DNA of 64,000 nt from Mermis nigrescens (GCA_036768485.1 JAVLUZ010000543.1:372001-436000); one strand, 5' to 3'; counted from the first letter of the stretch, positions 21,141 through 31,941 are shown. The notes: generated by a model from the letters alone, not told the origin. Numbers and translations are program-made.

Positions 21141-24100
21141 ATGGTGCTTGTTACAGTTAGTGAATTGTGCTGTCGTCGTTCGTACCCAGTAGAAAATCTT
21201 AGAGCCATTGTTCAACATTTAGCTTTAGGCACTGAGGGTAAGAGGAATGAGCTGGAAAATTGTTTGAAAGATTATGTTAAGGGCGAATTGAAAACGGCAG
21301 GCGTAAAAACGATTAATTCTAGTAGGGTAAACAAATATGGGATTGAAGTGCCCGAAGAATTAGTTTCTAGCCATAAGGATAATAGGTCAGATAGTGAATC
21401 TAGTGATTTAGCCTTAAATAACGTACTTGAGTTACCGGAGAATGATAAAAACTTGGGTGAGGATGAAAATCGTAAAAACGAGTTTGATGGTTTTGCTGAC
21501 TTAAGAAACTTGATAAGCGATAACTTCGGAAAATTTGGTGATCATTTCGGAAAATTAAATGATAAAGTTTCTGGAATCGATAATAAATTCGAAAAGTTAG
21601 ATGAACAAGTTACTGGAATTGATAATAAATTCGAAAAATTAGACGACAAAGTTGATCAGAAATTCGATGTTTTAACTTCTAGTATTGTTAATCTCGAATC
21701 GAATTTTACGAAAAAATTTGCTGATGTAGAAGCTTCTGTAGTAACACTCGAAGTGAAAACACATACGGACGTTTTACGCTTAGAACAAGAAATAAGGCAC
21801 AGTGAATCACAGGTAGCAGATTTGAGGCACGATTTCAAGAAATTTACGAACATTACGGAAAATAGCGTTGCGAAAAATTCTGAGTATAATAAGGAAATAA
21901 TAAATGGAATTATAAATGAAGTGCATAGAGTAAGAGCTAAAGTTGATGCGCTAGGTACGTCACGAGAATTGTTTATGGACGGAGCCCATAATAATGTAGC
22001 TAATTTTGAATCTATCCGAGAAACGAAGGAATTTGAGCGGAAAATCGGAAAATCTGATAATGGTTCTCAGACTTCAAAAAAAGGGAAGGGAAGGAAATGT
22101 TCAGTTAGAAAACTTAGTGAAACATCTGGGTCGGAAGATGAGGGTTTGGACGAAGTGAATTCGTTTAAAGTTCCTCGACATTTTGGTCCTTGTGACGGGA
22201 ATAATGAAGAAATTTTTCTTGACTGGTTAGCAAAAATTGAGAGAACGGGCGAAACTTCCCGGTGGACAGATAGGTACAAATGTTTTATTATCGCAAATCT
22301 TGTTGAAAAGCGTGCCGCTTCAGCTTACGATAAGATACCTAAGGCTAAGCGTTTTTCGTGGAACACCTTAAAGCAGACTCTTGTTAGCCATCTTGTTCCT
22401 AAGCAGCATTTTGAAAGATTGCAAACTGATCTAAAACGGCTTAATCAAAAGTTTAACGAATCAGTCAGAGATTTTAACATGTCTTTTCGAGAACGCGTTA
22501 GAAAAGCTTACGCATCCGAACCGGCAGGTTTTAATGAAAAATTTTTAGTCGAAATCTACATTGACTTGTTGAATAGTGATGAAATTCGTTTGGAAGTTGC
22601 ACGTCAACATCTGCATACATTAGATGAGGCAATGAATTTTGCTGAAAGTGAATCCTCTTTACGTGAGAGTATAATGCGAAAAAAATCGTTTGCACCTAGG
22701 ATAGCGATGCTAGAAAATCCTGAACGAAGTTCGGAACAAACAAATAGGTCGTTGAGTAGATTTCCTGTAAGATCTTTTTCTGGAAATAATTCTCAAAGTC
22801 AATCACAACCTATTAAGTGTTATTTTTGTCAAGAAGTAGGGCACATAAAAAGAAATTGTCGAAAATTTTTAGCTGGTTCTGGCTTACCGTTTCAACGTAA
22901 ATCAGCTACGTACGGTTATAAGTTTTGCGTTTTGTGTTCAACTGTGGGGCACGAGGCTGCAGAATGTTCTCGTTCAGCTATGCATTTGCAAGCTACTTCG
23001 AGCCAGTCTGCTGGGCAATCATTCATGGTTCCTCCTATGCCTCCTGTGAATCAGAATGCAGTCGTTAATTCAGCGTCTCCTGTTTTTACTAATTCTGAGC
23101 TCCCTACTTGCCTTACAATTAGTCGTAAGCGTTTTAGTCATTTAAAGCCGTTGATTAGCTTGATAGTAGGTTCTGCGCATCCTTTTAATGTAACCGTTTT
23201 TGTCGATTCTGGTAGTTCTTGCTCTTTAGTACATAGAAGAGTAATTGATGAGCTTTCAAGTAATGGTGAGAAAGTAATAGAAAAACCATCAGACATAAAA
23301 TCTATTCGATCGATTGATGGTCGTCCAATTAAATTCGATTCTGAGGTAGAACTGTCTTTAAGGTTACCGGACGGAAATCCCCAGACGATTTTTGGCAGTT
23401 TCTTGGTAACTGATTTAATGGAATTTGATTTTCTATTAGGCCAAGAAATAATGGATTATTATGATATCTTTGCTCGTATTCATCATAGGCTAGTATCGGT
23501 AAAAGGCACTCATGTCTTTTTTATGGATGAAAACATAAAATCTGTCTCTTATAATGCTAAAATAAGTGTCGATAAAACGGTAGTGATTCCACCTAGGCAC
23601 GTAATGTATTTAGATGGATTTTCTCATTTAGATGCGGAAGGGGACGACGTAATTTTCACCCCTAGTGTTTCGGAAAAAGAACCTAAAATCGGATCTTTAT
23701 TAACTGAAAGCGTAACTCAAATTGTTAATGGACGGATAAATCTGCATATCGTAAACGTGTTAGATGAACCTGTTAAGCTATTTAAAAATCAGGTCGTAGG
23801 GTATATAGAACCATTCATAGAACCACAGCAGGTTACTGAAAGTAAGGAATGTGAGGAAAATAAAGGAACACAAGCAGATACGGTATTAGCTGGAGTTGCG
23901 CTTAAGTTGACAGACTCGGTTTTAGCAGAAAGCGAAAAATACGAACTTATCGAATTACTTCGGAAAAATGAAGACGTATTTTTCGAAATTTCTGGTAAAC
24001 TCGGTAGAACGAATAAAGTTAAGCATAAAATCGACACTGGTAAAAATGATGCTGTGAATCAACCTCTCCGTAGATTTCCAGAAGCCCTGAAAAATGTAGT

Positions 24101-25070
24101 GGATGGGGAAGTTGAAAAAATGAAATCACAAAATCTGATTCTGCCTTCTCAGAGTCCTTATCGTGCGAATATTGTTTTGGTGCCTAAAAAAGACGGTACA
24201 CTTAGGCCGTGTGTAGATTTTCGTGCTTTGAATGCTATTACGAAAAAGGACGGGTACCCTATTCCGAGAATTGACGAAACTTTGGATTGTCTCGGTAAAG
24301 CTAAATTTTTCACCACTCTTGATTTAGCTTCCGGTTATTGGCAGGTTGAATTAGAAGAAAATAGCCGAGAAAAGACGGCTTTCGGGACCAGGAAGGGCTT
24401 ATTTGAATTTTCAGTAATGCCTTTTGGGCTATGTAATGCGCCTAGTACTTTTCAAAGGCTAATGGATTTAGTTTTGTCAGGATATCAGTGGGACTTTTGC
24501 CTTGTATATCTTGACGATATTATAATATTTTCCGAAACATTTGCCGAACATATTGAGCATTTACAGAAAGTTTTTGATAGAATTCGCGAAGCGAATTTGA
24601 CGCTTAAAATCGCTAAATGTAAATTCGGACGTGAAAAAGTATCGTTTCTCGGGCACATTGTTTCGAAAGATGGCATTCAAGCTGATCCAAAAAAGATAGA
24701 AAGTATTCAAAATTGGCCTGTTCCGAAAAATAAGCAAGACGTTGCTAGTTTCTTAGGTCTTTGCAGTTATTATCGGCGATTCTCGCAGAATTTTTCTGAA
24801 AAAGCGACTCCATTGTTAGACGTAAGTAAGCCTAAGGGTAATCCATTTAGTTGGGGTATGGAGCAACAAGGATCATTCGAGCGATTAAAGCAAGACGCTA
24901 TGAATTATCCGATTCTAAGGTATCCCGATTTTAATAAAACTTTCATTGTTTATACGGATGCATGCGAAAACGGTCTTGGTGCAGTTTTAGGGCAAAAAGA
25001 TGAGACAGGTGAGTGGGTTATCTGTTATGCCAGTAGAGTTTTAACTGACGCCGAAAAAAGTACCACATAA
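21141..25070 (+). CDS. Gypsy-1 Gag-Pol, 5' part (Gag, protease, RT, start of RNase H)
   Basis: The ATG at 21141 is preferred over the GTG three codons upstream. The N-terminus (about residues 10-45) resembles a SAP domain (PVENLRAIVQHL...GKRNELENCL). Next is a heptad-rich coiled coil with a repeated GIDNKFEKLD motif, and a Gag core. Two CCHC knuckles follow: CYFCQEVGHIKRNC and CVLCSTVGHEAAEC. Protease has FVDSGSSCSLV. RT has LRPCVDFRALN, LDLASGYWQVEL and the catalytic YLDD near 24507. RNase H begins with YTDACENGLGAVLGQ. The frame stops at 25070 within RNase H. The remainder of pol continues in another frame 57 bp on, consistent with loss of a single base. Gag and Pol are fused in one frame with no frameshift between them. 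Confidence 0.95.
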   Translation: MVLVTVSELCCRRSYPVENLRAIVQHLALGTEGKRNELENCLKDYVKGELKTAGVKTINSSRVNKYGIEVPEELVSSHKDNRSDSESSDLALNNVLELPENDKNLGEDENRKNEFDGFADLRNLISDNFGKFGDHFGKLNDKVSGIDNKFEKLDEQVTGIDNKFEKLDDKVDQKFDVLTSSIVNLESNFTKKFADVEASVVTLEVKTHTDVLRLEQEIRHSESQVADLRHDFKKFTNITENSVAKNSEYNKEIINGIINEVHRVRAKVDALGTSRELFMDGAHNNVANFESIRETKEFERKIGKSDNGSQTSKKGKGRKCSVRKLSETSGSEDEGLDEVNSFKVPRHFGPCDGNNEEIFLDWLAKIERTGETSRWTDRYKCFIIANLVEKRAASAYDKIPKAKRFSWNTLKQTLVSHLVPKQHFERLQTDLKRLNQKFNESVRDFNMSFRERVRKAYASEPAGFNEKFLVEIYIDLLNSDEIRLEVARQHLHTLDEAMNFAESESSLRESIMRKKSFAPRIAMLENPERSSEQTNRSLSRFPVRSFSGNNSQSQSQPIKCYFCQEVGHIKRNCRKFLAGSGLPFQRKSATYGYKFCVLCSTVGHEAAECSRSAMHLQATSSQSAGQSFMVPPMPPVNQNAVVNSASPVFTNSELPTCLTISRKRFSHLKPLISLIVGSAHPFNVTVFVDSGSSCSLVHRRVIDELSSNGEKVIEKPSDIKSIRSIDGRPIKFDSEVELSLRLPDGNPQTIFGSFLVTDLMEFDFLLGQEIMDYYDIFARIHHRLVSVKGTHVFFMDENIKSVSYNAKISVDKTVVIPPRHVMYLDGFSHLDAEGDDVIFTPSVSEKEPKIGSLLTESVTQIVNGRINLHIVNVLDEPVKLFKNQVVGYIEPFIEPQQVTESKECEENKGTQADTVLAGVALKLTDSVLAESEKYELIELLRKNEDVFFEISGKLGRTNKVKHKIDTGKNDAVNQPLRRFPEALKNVVDGEVEKMKSQNLILPSQSPYRANIVLVPKKDGTLRPCVDFRALNAITKKDGYPIPRIDETLDCLGKAKFFTTLDLASGYWQVELEENSREKTAFGTRKGLFEFSVMPFGLCNAPSTFQRLMDLVLSGYQWDFCLVYLDDIIIFSETFAEHIEHLQKVFDRIREANLTLKIAKCKFGREKVSFLGHIVSKDGIQADPKKIESIQNWPVPKNKQDVASFLGLCSYYRRFSQNFSEKATPLLDVSKPKGNPFSWGMEQQGSFERLKQDAMNYPILRYPDFNKTFIVYTDACENGLGAVLGQKDETGEWVICYASRVLTDAEKSTT

Positions 25071-25126
25071 ACGACAAGGAAATTCTGTGCGTTTTTTGGG
25101 CAGTACATAAAGTATTCAGACCGTAT

Positions 25127-26995
25127 TTGTATGGTAGATCTTTTGAGCTCGTCACTGATAGTTCAGCTGTTTTCTGGTTTAAAAGCTTAAAAGACGGAAA
25201 TGCTCGTGTCATGCGTTGGCAGGATACTTTAGCTTCTTATAATTTCACGGTTACTCAGCGTAAAAGTAAAAATCACGGAAATGCTGATGGTCTTTCGAGA
25301 AAAGCTGACATAGGGAATTTGTCTGAAATACCAGAAAATAGTGAGATTGGCATAGCTTGTCTAGAATCCGACGTGATTATAAATCTAGAGGAGAATATTC
25401 CCTCCTGGAAAACCGAACAAGCGAATGATCCATTTTGTTCAAAACTTTTGGAGTTTTTGGCCAAAAATACACTACCAAATGACGTAGAAAAATCCCATGA
25501 AATCCAAGTTTTAGCGCGGGATTTTGTGATGGATGAAAATGGGCAATTGTATCGCATTCTGGAAAACGTTGGACAAAAACTTTTCTACCAGTTAGTCGTT
25601 CCAGAATCTAAAAAGAAAGATGTATTATGGTTCTATCATAATTCTAAATTTGCAGCTCATTTAGGTGCGATAAAAACGTATCGTAAGATTATTTGTAAGT
25701 ATTGGTGGCCTTGCGTAGCTAAAGATGTAAATGAATGGGTAAAAACTTGTAAAAACTGTCAGCAGATTAAGCTTTTACCGAAAAAGGCACCTTTACAAAA
25801 TATTGAAATCGGTAATGTCTTTAGTCGTATTGCTATTGATATTGCGCAATTACCATTAACTTTAGAAGGGAATAAATACGTAATAGTTTGTACGGAATAT
25901 GCAACTCGTTGGGTGATAGCTAAGGCAGTTCCCACCATGACCGCAGAAACAGTTGCTAAATTTATATTGAATGAAGTAATTTGCCAACACGGCGTTCCGT
26001 CTAATATTCTCACGGATCAGGGATCGCAATTTACTTCGGAAGTTGTAATGAATCTGTGTCGACTTTTGGAAATCTCGCAATCTTTTACAACCCCAAATCA
26101 TCCCCAAGCTGATGGCTTATGTGAGCGATTCAATAGAACGCTATTTCAAATGCTAGCAGCTTGTGGAGCGGAATATAGTTGCGAATGGGATGCTCTCTTA
26201 TCATTTGTTGTTCTGGCATATAATACAGCACAGCATTCGTCTTCTAATGAATCGCCTTTTGAGTTATTGTACGGGAGAGAGCCTGTTTTTCCGTTTGATC
26301 TCAAATCGCATAGGGAGGTGGATCCTGATTTTGTTGGACCCATGCATGCTGACGTTATTAGACAACGTTTGATAGTAGCTAGAAAAATTGCACTTGATCA
26401 TTTAAATAAGGCTCAAAATCGACAAAAATTGCAGTATGATAAGAACGTTTCTCATGTAACATTTGAAAACGGGCAGAAAGTTTGGCTTTGGAACACTTTA
26501 AGACCAAAAGGTGTGCGTGGAAAATTAGTACCAAAATGGGTTGGTCCCTATGTAATCGTAAGACGCGAAAGTAACGTAAACTACAGAATAAGACCGTTGC
26601 ATGTACGTGGACCCGAAAAAGTAGTGCATTTTAATCTTTTGCAAAAATTTTCGGAACCTAATCAGTCTGAAAATGTGATACAAAATGACGTACCTAAGAA
26701 AATTAATAAGGCGCAGCACCTGAATTTGCCTAATCAAGGAGAACTAGTAGTGGTTAAGCCCCGTAGACTACCATATTGTCCAGCTATTGTTTTAAATAAT
26801 GCTGAATTGCCTCAAAAAGAAAGGCGAGAAAATGAAATTGTTGTAAGGGTTTTAGGAAGCAATTTAATCACGTCTGTTGATTTTAATCATGTTTTCGAAT
26901 ATAACGCTGATAGTGACTCGAAGTTAGAAGCCCTTGCACGAACCAGGTTGGCTAGATTAGCCTTAGAGGAAGTTAGAAGTCTCGTACAACAGTAA
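25127..26995 (+). CDS. Gypsy-1 Pol, 3' part (RNase H end, integrase, PWWP-like tail)
   Basis: Starts inside RNase H (LYGRSFELVTDSSAV). The first Met is not a real start; this is the continuation of pol after the break at about 25066. The integrase zinc-binding domain has His/His then CKNCQQIK. The core has the D,D,E triad in IAIDIAQLP, ILTDQGSQF and DGLCERFNRTL. A GPY-type module (KWVGPYVIVRRE) follows. The C-terminal ~60 residues (from about residue 538) read GELVVVKPRRLPYCPAIVLN, then IVVRVLGSNLITSVDFNHVF. The pattern (hydrophobic-VK, P-x-x-PA, a VRVLG strand, a final aromatic) resembles a PWWP domain, but this is inference. Confidence 0.92.
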   Translation: MYGRSFELVTDSSAVFWFKSLKDGNARVMRWQDTLASYNFTVTQRKSKNHGNADGLSRKADIGNLSEIPENSEIGIACLESDVIINLEENIPSWKTEQANDPFCSKLLEFLAKNTLPNDVEKSHEIQVLARDFVMDENGQLYRILENVGQKLFYQLVVPESKKKDVLWFYHNSKFAAHLGAIKTYRKIICKYWWPCVAKDVNEWVKTCKNCQQIKLLPKKAPLQNIEIGNVFSRIAIDIAQLPLTLEGNKYVIVCTEYATRWVIAKAVPTMTAETVAKFILNEVICQHGVPSNILTDQGSQFTSEVVMNLCRLLEISQSFTTPNHPQADGLCERFNRTLFQMLAACGAEYSCEWDALLSFVVLAYNTAQHSSSNESPFELLYGREPVFPFDLKSHREVDPDFVGPMHADVIRQRLIVARKIALDHLNKAQNRQKLQYDKNVSHVTFENGQKVWLWNTLRPKGVRGKLVPKWVGPYVIVRRESNVNYRIRPLHVRGPEKVVHFNLLQKFSEPNQSENVIQNDVPKKINKAQHLNLPNQGELVVVKPRRLPYCPAIVLNNAELPQKERRENEIVVRVLGSNLITSVDFNHVFEYNADSDSKLEALARTRLARLALEEVRSLVQQ

Positions 26996-27096
26996 ATTTT
27001 TATAATTTTAATTTATAGCATTTTTTTGTTCAATTGTGTTTGTTCGTAATAGTGATTTAATAACACGTATTGAACTAATTCGAGTTTCATTGTAGA

Positions 27097-28641
27097 ATGT
27101 ATAAGAATTTGGAATCTTGTCGAATAGCTTGTGGTTTTGGGGATAAAGATTGGCCACAGAGACGCGTCATAGCAGTAGCAGATGAACGGAGTGACGCGAA
27201 GGCAACAAATTTGAAAGAATTTCGGCTGATGCTTGGTCCAGCGTATTCAGTAGCCGATATTGCACCAAAAATTACCGTGAGAGAAGGTGAGCTTTATATA
27301 ATTTTGAATGCAGATCAAATTGCAAGCTTACCTGAAATATCTTGGTTAATTTCGAAATATATTAAATGGTTCGAAATTAAGCGGAAATTCTTCAATTATG
27401 ATGCACCAGATTGGTCACCATATTTATACGCAGCTTTTCGGTTTATTATTAGAAAGCTTAAGTATTATTTAGAAAGGCGAAAAATGGTGCACCACTTGGC
27501 GGATTTGACTAAAGTAATACGCAAAAAATGCGATGTTATAATATCTCACGCTAGAATTTCGTCTCGTAGGAAAAATGGGATAAGACAAAAATGGAAAAGG
27601 GGAGGAAAGGCAGGTGAACATAAGCGGTTAATAAGATATAAAGAACGTTTATTAAGAATACGTAAGTATGGATATAAGATAAATATTCCGAAAACGCCTA
27701 GGTTGTCGTCTAAAATTCGTTTAGCAATAGGCCGTAAGAAATTGTCAGATTGGAAAATAAAATCTAAAATAGAGTTTGATAAAATAGAAAAGCGGTATCT
27801 CGTACCTAAGTTTAAAGGTCGAAAATGTCGGAATAGCGTAACTCATAAATGGTCATTTTTACGTAAAAGTTGCCGATATGCGTTTAGTCCGAAAAGTATT
27901 TCTTGGAAATATTGTTCTGGATATTTTCGTGCTTCGGAAAATGCTAATAACTATGAAATAGCATGTTTTCAGCGTTGGCAGTATTTGTCTAGGCTGCGTA
28001 ACAAGTTTGTGAGAAACTCTAGGAAATTTTTAAGGCGGTTACCATATGAAAAGCGTATTGTGCCAGTTTCAGTTAAGAAAATGTTAAAAGCTCGTCAAAT
28101 TCTTTTATCTAAGATAAGTAATTTTGAACACTATGCTGAATTGTATTTTAAAAGCGGTAAATCGAATGTTGTAGATATTTTGCAGGGTAAAATTAGTCGA
28201 CTAAAGGCCATTTTTCAAAAATCTTGGTATTCTGATTCGGTGCGAGCAAGCAGTTCGCCTGATTTAAATAACGTAAAAACTGTTGTTTCTAGTCGTTCAC
28301 GTCCAGTGTTGCTTAAAACTCCAAAGCCTGAGCGGCTGGTTCATTTAGTAGAAAGCGACGTAGAATATCTAAATCGTAAAATACGCAGGTTAGGTAAAAA
28401 ATGGACGTTGCTGAATAAGAAAATGAAAAAGCGGGGACTATATAGTCAAGTTGACAAGTTTCGATCGATCCATTTTCTGAATAAATTAGCGTTTTTCATG
28501 GCGAAACAATTTAATTTACGACCCTTTTATTTACGCGCGTTCCCATTGAAGACTGATGTAATTAATGTGTGCGAACTGATTATGAAAGCTGAGCAGGCGT
28601 ATTTCACGGAGAAATTTTGGTACAAACTTAAGAAAAAGTAG
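27097..28641 (+). CDS. Gypsy-1 ORF3, strongly basic protein of unknown function (514 aa)
   Basis: An uninterrupted ORF of 514 codons in the position where errantiviruses carry env, 101 bp after the pol stop. I see no signal peptide, furin-type site or membrane segment, so it is not an envelope. Composition is dominated by Lys and Arg, with many aromatic residues, spread over the whole length (for example RRKNGIRQKWKRGGKAGEHK). Nucleic-acid binding is a reasonable guess only. A more acidic, better-mixed N-terminus (residues 1-85) precedes the basic body. I do not recognise a family. That it is intact while pol has a break argues that it is real coding sequence. Confidence 0.8.
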   Translation: MYKNLESCRIACGFGDKDWPQRRVIAVADERSDAKATNLKEFRLMLGPAYSVADIAPKITVREGELYIILNADQIASLPEISWLISKYIKWFEIKRKFFNYDAPDWSPYLYAAFRFIIRKLKYYLERRKMVHHLADLTKVIRKKCDVIISHARISSRRKNGIRQKWKRGGKAGEHKRLIRYKERLLRIRKYGYKINIPKTPRLSSKIRLAIGRKKLSDWKIKSKIEFDKIEKRYLVPKFKGRKCRNSVTHKWSFLRKSCRYAFSPKSISWKYCSGYFRASENANNYEIACFQRWQYLSRLRNKFVRNSRKFLRRLPYEKRIVPVSVKKMLKARQILLSKISNFEHYAELYFKSGKSNVVDILQGKISRLKAIFQKSWYSDSVRASSSPDLNNVKTVVSSRSRPVLLKTPKPERLVHLVESDVEYLNRKIRRLGKKWTLLNKKMKKRGLYSQVDKFRSIHFLNKLAFFMAKQFNLRPFYLRAFPLKTDVINVCELIMKAEQAYFTEKFWYKLKKK

Positions 28642-30085
28642 CTTAGGTTCGTATGAAAATTTACCATGAATATAGCTTTGTTTCTATTATTTTTCTCTAA
28701 CATAATTTTGTTGATAACGTGGATTTAATGAATTAATCTTCGTTTACTATTCTTAGTTCTCAAGTCGAGTAAAGCATTGAAAATTTCGTAGTCGTGATTG
28801 GAGAAATTTTTAGTTGAGCGTTTTGTCAATAGATTAGTCCTTTGCATTGATCGTATTGCTTCGTTTATAGGCTGTAGTGCAAGAAATATTGTTTCGAAAT
28901 TTTTGTGCCGAGAATCGTGGAGCACTCAAAATTATGGTAGCAGTAAGGCTTGAAATTACTTCTTAAATTGAGCGGTTCCAACCAGGAAAAATAGTCAAAA
29001 TAAAGGTACGTTTTGTGATTGAAAATTGGAGATTTTTGGAGAAAATCGAATGAAATTTATGGGCGGATGACCATGGAGCTTAAGTTGGAATAATTTTAAA
29101 AGGCTAGGGGGATTAGGTTCCTCGCATTGGTCAAATTCGATCGTTCATGCCAATGTACGAAAACGTGTGCGACGTCTGATGCAGTCTACACATCTTAATC
29201 TTCGAAGCATCAGTGATAATAGATTTAGCAAGATAAAACGGTGGCGACGAATAGAAATCGAACTTTTCACGTCTACGATGACCGACGACGGCATCTTCTG
29301 TAACTTCACATCATCAGGACTCTACGACTTCTTCCCGCTTCTTCTACGTCATAAACTTTTGCTACTTCACGAAATTCCACCCGGCTTTCTCAACGTCAAA
29401 TCAGGATTTTTGTTTTTGTTGGTTGTTTACTCGTAAAAGACGCTGGTTAAAATATAATTTAAAAAAATACAAGTGCTAGAAAAAATAATTAACCAGCCAA
29501 AATTTGTCAGTATTGCTCTCGTAATATTTTAATTTTAATCTTCGTAAATTGATTTGTATCGAGCACAAACTAATTTCTTATGTTATCAGTTTGTGCGTGA
29601 CGGGGTCAAGTTAGAAGGGTAGTTGCTTTCAAAAGTATTATTATTAGCTGTGGTTGTGAACTATATTTAGTGGTCGGGTTCCGGGAAACCCTGTTTGGCT
29701 GGTCCTAGCGATATTTTATCTGAGAATCCAGAAATTGAGTATAGCATAAATTGGCCAGAGTATACGGTTTGCCAGAGTGGCTTTACAAAGGTATCAAACG
29801 GGTTAGTATGGCTGCAAGAAACGGACTACATCGAAGTGGCCAATATGTTTGCACGGTTGGCGTAGAGCCAAGATTAAAGGTACCTATGTATACCTAACTA
29901 CATAGGCATGCAGCCAAGAATGCTATAGGATCATTAGGATCATGGCAAATTTCGTAATTAGGGCGGGGTAGCCCAGGTCGGGATAGGTTTTTCTCAGTCC
30001 ATCCTTATTCTTGTCCCATGTTAGTTTCTTGAATTGTATTAGCTTGTATTTGTTTATCTTTTGGACCTCAGTGGTATTCGGTCCT
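28642..30085 (+). other. Gypsy-1 3' non-coding region
   Basis: A 1.4 kb stretch between ORF3 and the polypurine tract with no convincing ORF on the sense strand. A 66-codon antisense open frame at 28725-28925 and an 89-codon sense frame at 29167-29436 lack recognisable features. Confidence 0.6.
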
Positions 30086-30096
30086 AAAGGGGAAGG
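30086..30096 (+). promoter_or_regulatory. Gypsy-1 polypurine tract
   Basis: AAAGGGGAAGG ends immediately before the 3' LTR, the expected plus-strand priming site. Confidence 0.9.
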
Positions 30097-30341
30097 TGTA
30101 ATGGGAATTGTTTCTTTTAATACACTCAAGCTGATATAACCTTTGTGCTATAATATTCACGTTCGTGTTCAACAGTAAGATTTGAATAACCGTTTTATCG
30201 TTTATTTACTAATGCGTGTAAAATGACGCCGTGTCTTTCATGTAAATTTTTGGTTAACATTGAATGGTTTGACGTTCATTTTCGTTAGTGTTAGTGAGTC
30301 GGACAATAAACGCTCGTACGAACCAGCAGCTATTCGCAACA
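30097..30341 (+). repeat. Gypsy-1 3' LTR
   Basis: 245 bp, the same length and termini as the 5' LTR. The next base (30342) is the first base of duplication copy B. Confidence 0.95.
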
Positions 30342-30559
30342 ATTTATCAGTCTCCTCCATCACTCTAGCAATGCAGCATATTACAAATTACCGAATGTAA
30401 ACTTACCATCTTAAGCCTTAAAACCAAACGTATGATGTTATATCATGCCATAGTGTATTTACGCACTTGTAATATCCACGCATTATTACTATGAAATTTT
30501 TATCATTTTATTTTATTATACATATTCCAAAAACTGCAAGTCTCGGAAGTGTAAAGTAC

Positions 30560-30700
30560 CTGATATTCGTGCACCCAGTTTACAACGTTAAAGTGACATA
30601 TCGGTCGAATATCCTCGGGCAACATGGACGGATCAGGCCATTCAAAATTCCTGTCTTGAACAGGCACTATATTTCGGCGGGCCGCCAAAGCCGTACTTAT
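30560..30700 (-). CDS. Sarm1: Sarm1 TIR exon (C-terminal half), copy B
   Basis: Same exon as 16637-16777: 47 codons, acceptor TCATAG, donor CAG|GTACTT, phase 0-0, protein identical. The two differences (CCT for CCC, TCC for TCA) are synonymous. It has to splice across the Gypsy-1 element and copy A to reach the C-terminal exon. Confidence 0.85.
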
Positions 30701-31941
30701 CTATGAAAAAATTCAAAAGTTCACAAAAATAAATCAATACATTAGGGGTTGTACTAAATAAATAAATAAATCAATAATCAGATAAATATATAAATATATA
30801 AAAAAGAAATGATTAAATAAACAAACAAATAAACGAACAAATGAATAACTTGCATGTTGCGATAAAAGGATAAATAAATAAAGGAAGAAACACAGACATA
30901 CGTTTGTAAATAAATAAATAAATAAATAAGAAAATATATAAATATAAAGAAATAAACGCATAATACATAGATAAACAAAAAAATTATTTGAAAGTTAAAA
31001 TAAGTAAATAAATAGGTTTAAAGTTGCATGAAAATATAGGCATTAAGAAAATTAAGTAATCTAATTTCCCTTCATAGACAATATATACAGAAGCGCTCAA
31101 ATTTCACTTAGATTTGAAGAACATGTCAAATTATTTCGGCGCTTCGCGCCTTATCATTAAATTGTTTGTCGATTGAATAAATTGATGGCCTAATGACCCA
31201 GGACTATTTCATTTCAGTATGAAATATAGAAATTTTTTGAAACTTGCCCTCACGATTGTATAGAGCTTATCGAGATACGCTCAAAATTGCATTATTTTTT
31301 TCCTATCTCCTAATGGTTCTCGAGATATTTGACCTCAAAATTAATTAACAAAGATAAAATAAAATCCTGGGTATGCGGCCTGCATAAACATCGATTCTTT
31401 AATTTTGTAATAAATTTTGGACCACTATTCAAAATGCATAAGAACAGAGAATGAAAGCTTCCGTCCAGTAGAACGAACGAGCAGCAAAAAAAATAAAGAC
31501 CAAAGTAGGCGTTCGAAAATTAAAAATTATTAAAATTACTATAGATTTACTTTTCTCCGAACTATGGTGATTTTTAAAATTACTATAGTTCGGAGAAAAA
31601 GCGTACATTTTTATTTTTTTAAAAACTAACTTTTTATTACGTAAGCAAAGTTGATAAAACTTTCAACAAATTACCCGATATACATCCTTAACCTTGTGCT
31701 GAGAGTTAATCGGCATACAGTACATATAGCTGATACTATAGTGCAAATTCAAACGTGTTCCTTAACCTAGATTTGAAACACCACATTTTGTCTAGATAAA
31801 GCTCAGTATGGTACAAATTAATGTAATAAATGTCAGAATTTGTTTGGGTTACTCAAGAACGTTGGTGGTACATAGACGTATTTAAATGAAAACACTATTA
31901 AGATGGCGCTGAAAGCAGAATTTCGGTTTTAGGGTGTTCAC

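Larger units (their letters stand above)
20783..30341 (+). mobile_element. Gypsy-1: complete Ty3/Gypsy LTR retrotransposon
   Basis: A 9,559-bp element with two 245-bp LTRs (TG...CA), a TGG-type primer-binding site directly after the 5' LTR, Gag and Pol domains in Ty3/Gypsy order (PR-RT-RH-IN), a third ORF and a polypurine tract before the 3' LTR. The LTRs differ at five positions (about 2 percent). One single-base break separates RT from the rest of pol. The element lies antisense to Sarm1, exactly at the junction of the segmental duplication. The flanking pentamers are GTTTA and ATTTA rather than identical. Confidence 0.95.

Noticed and set aside
27097..28641. Gypsy-1 ORF3 as an envelope gene
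   Set aside because: No signal peptide, cleavage site or transmembrane segment, and a highly basic composition throughout.
28725..28925. 66-codon antisense ORF in the Gypsy-1 3' region
   Set aside because: No recognisable features, low-information length in AT-rich sequence, and no partner.
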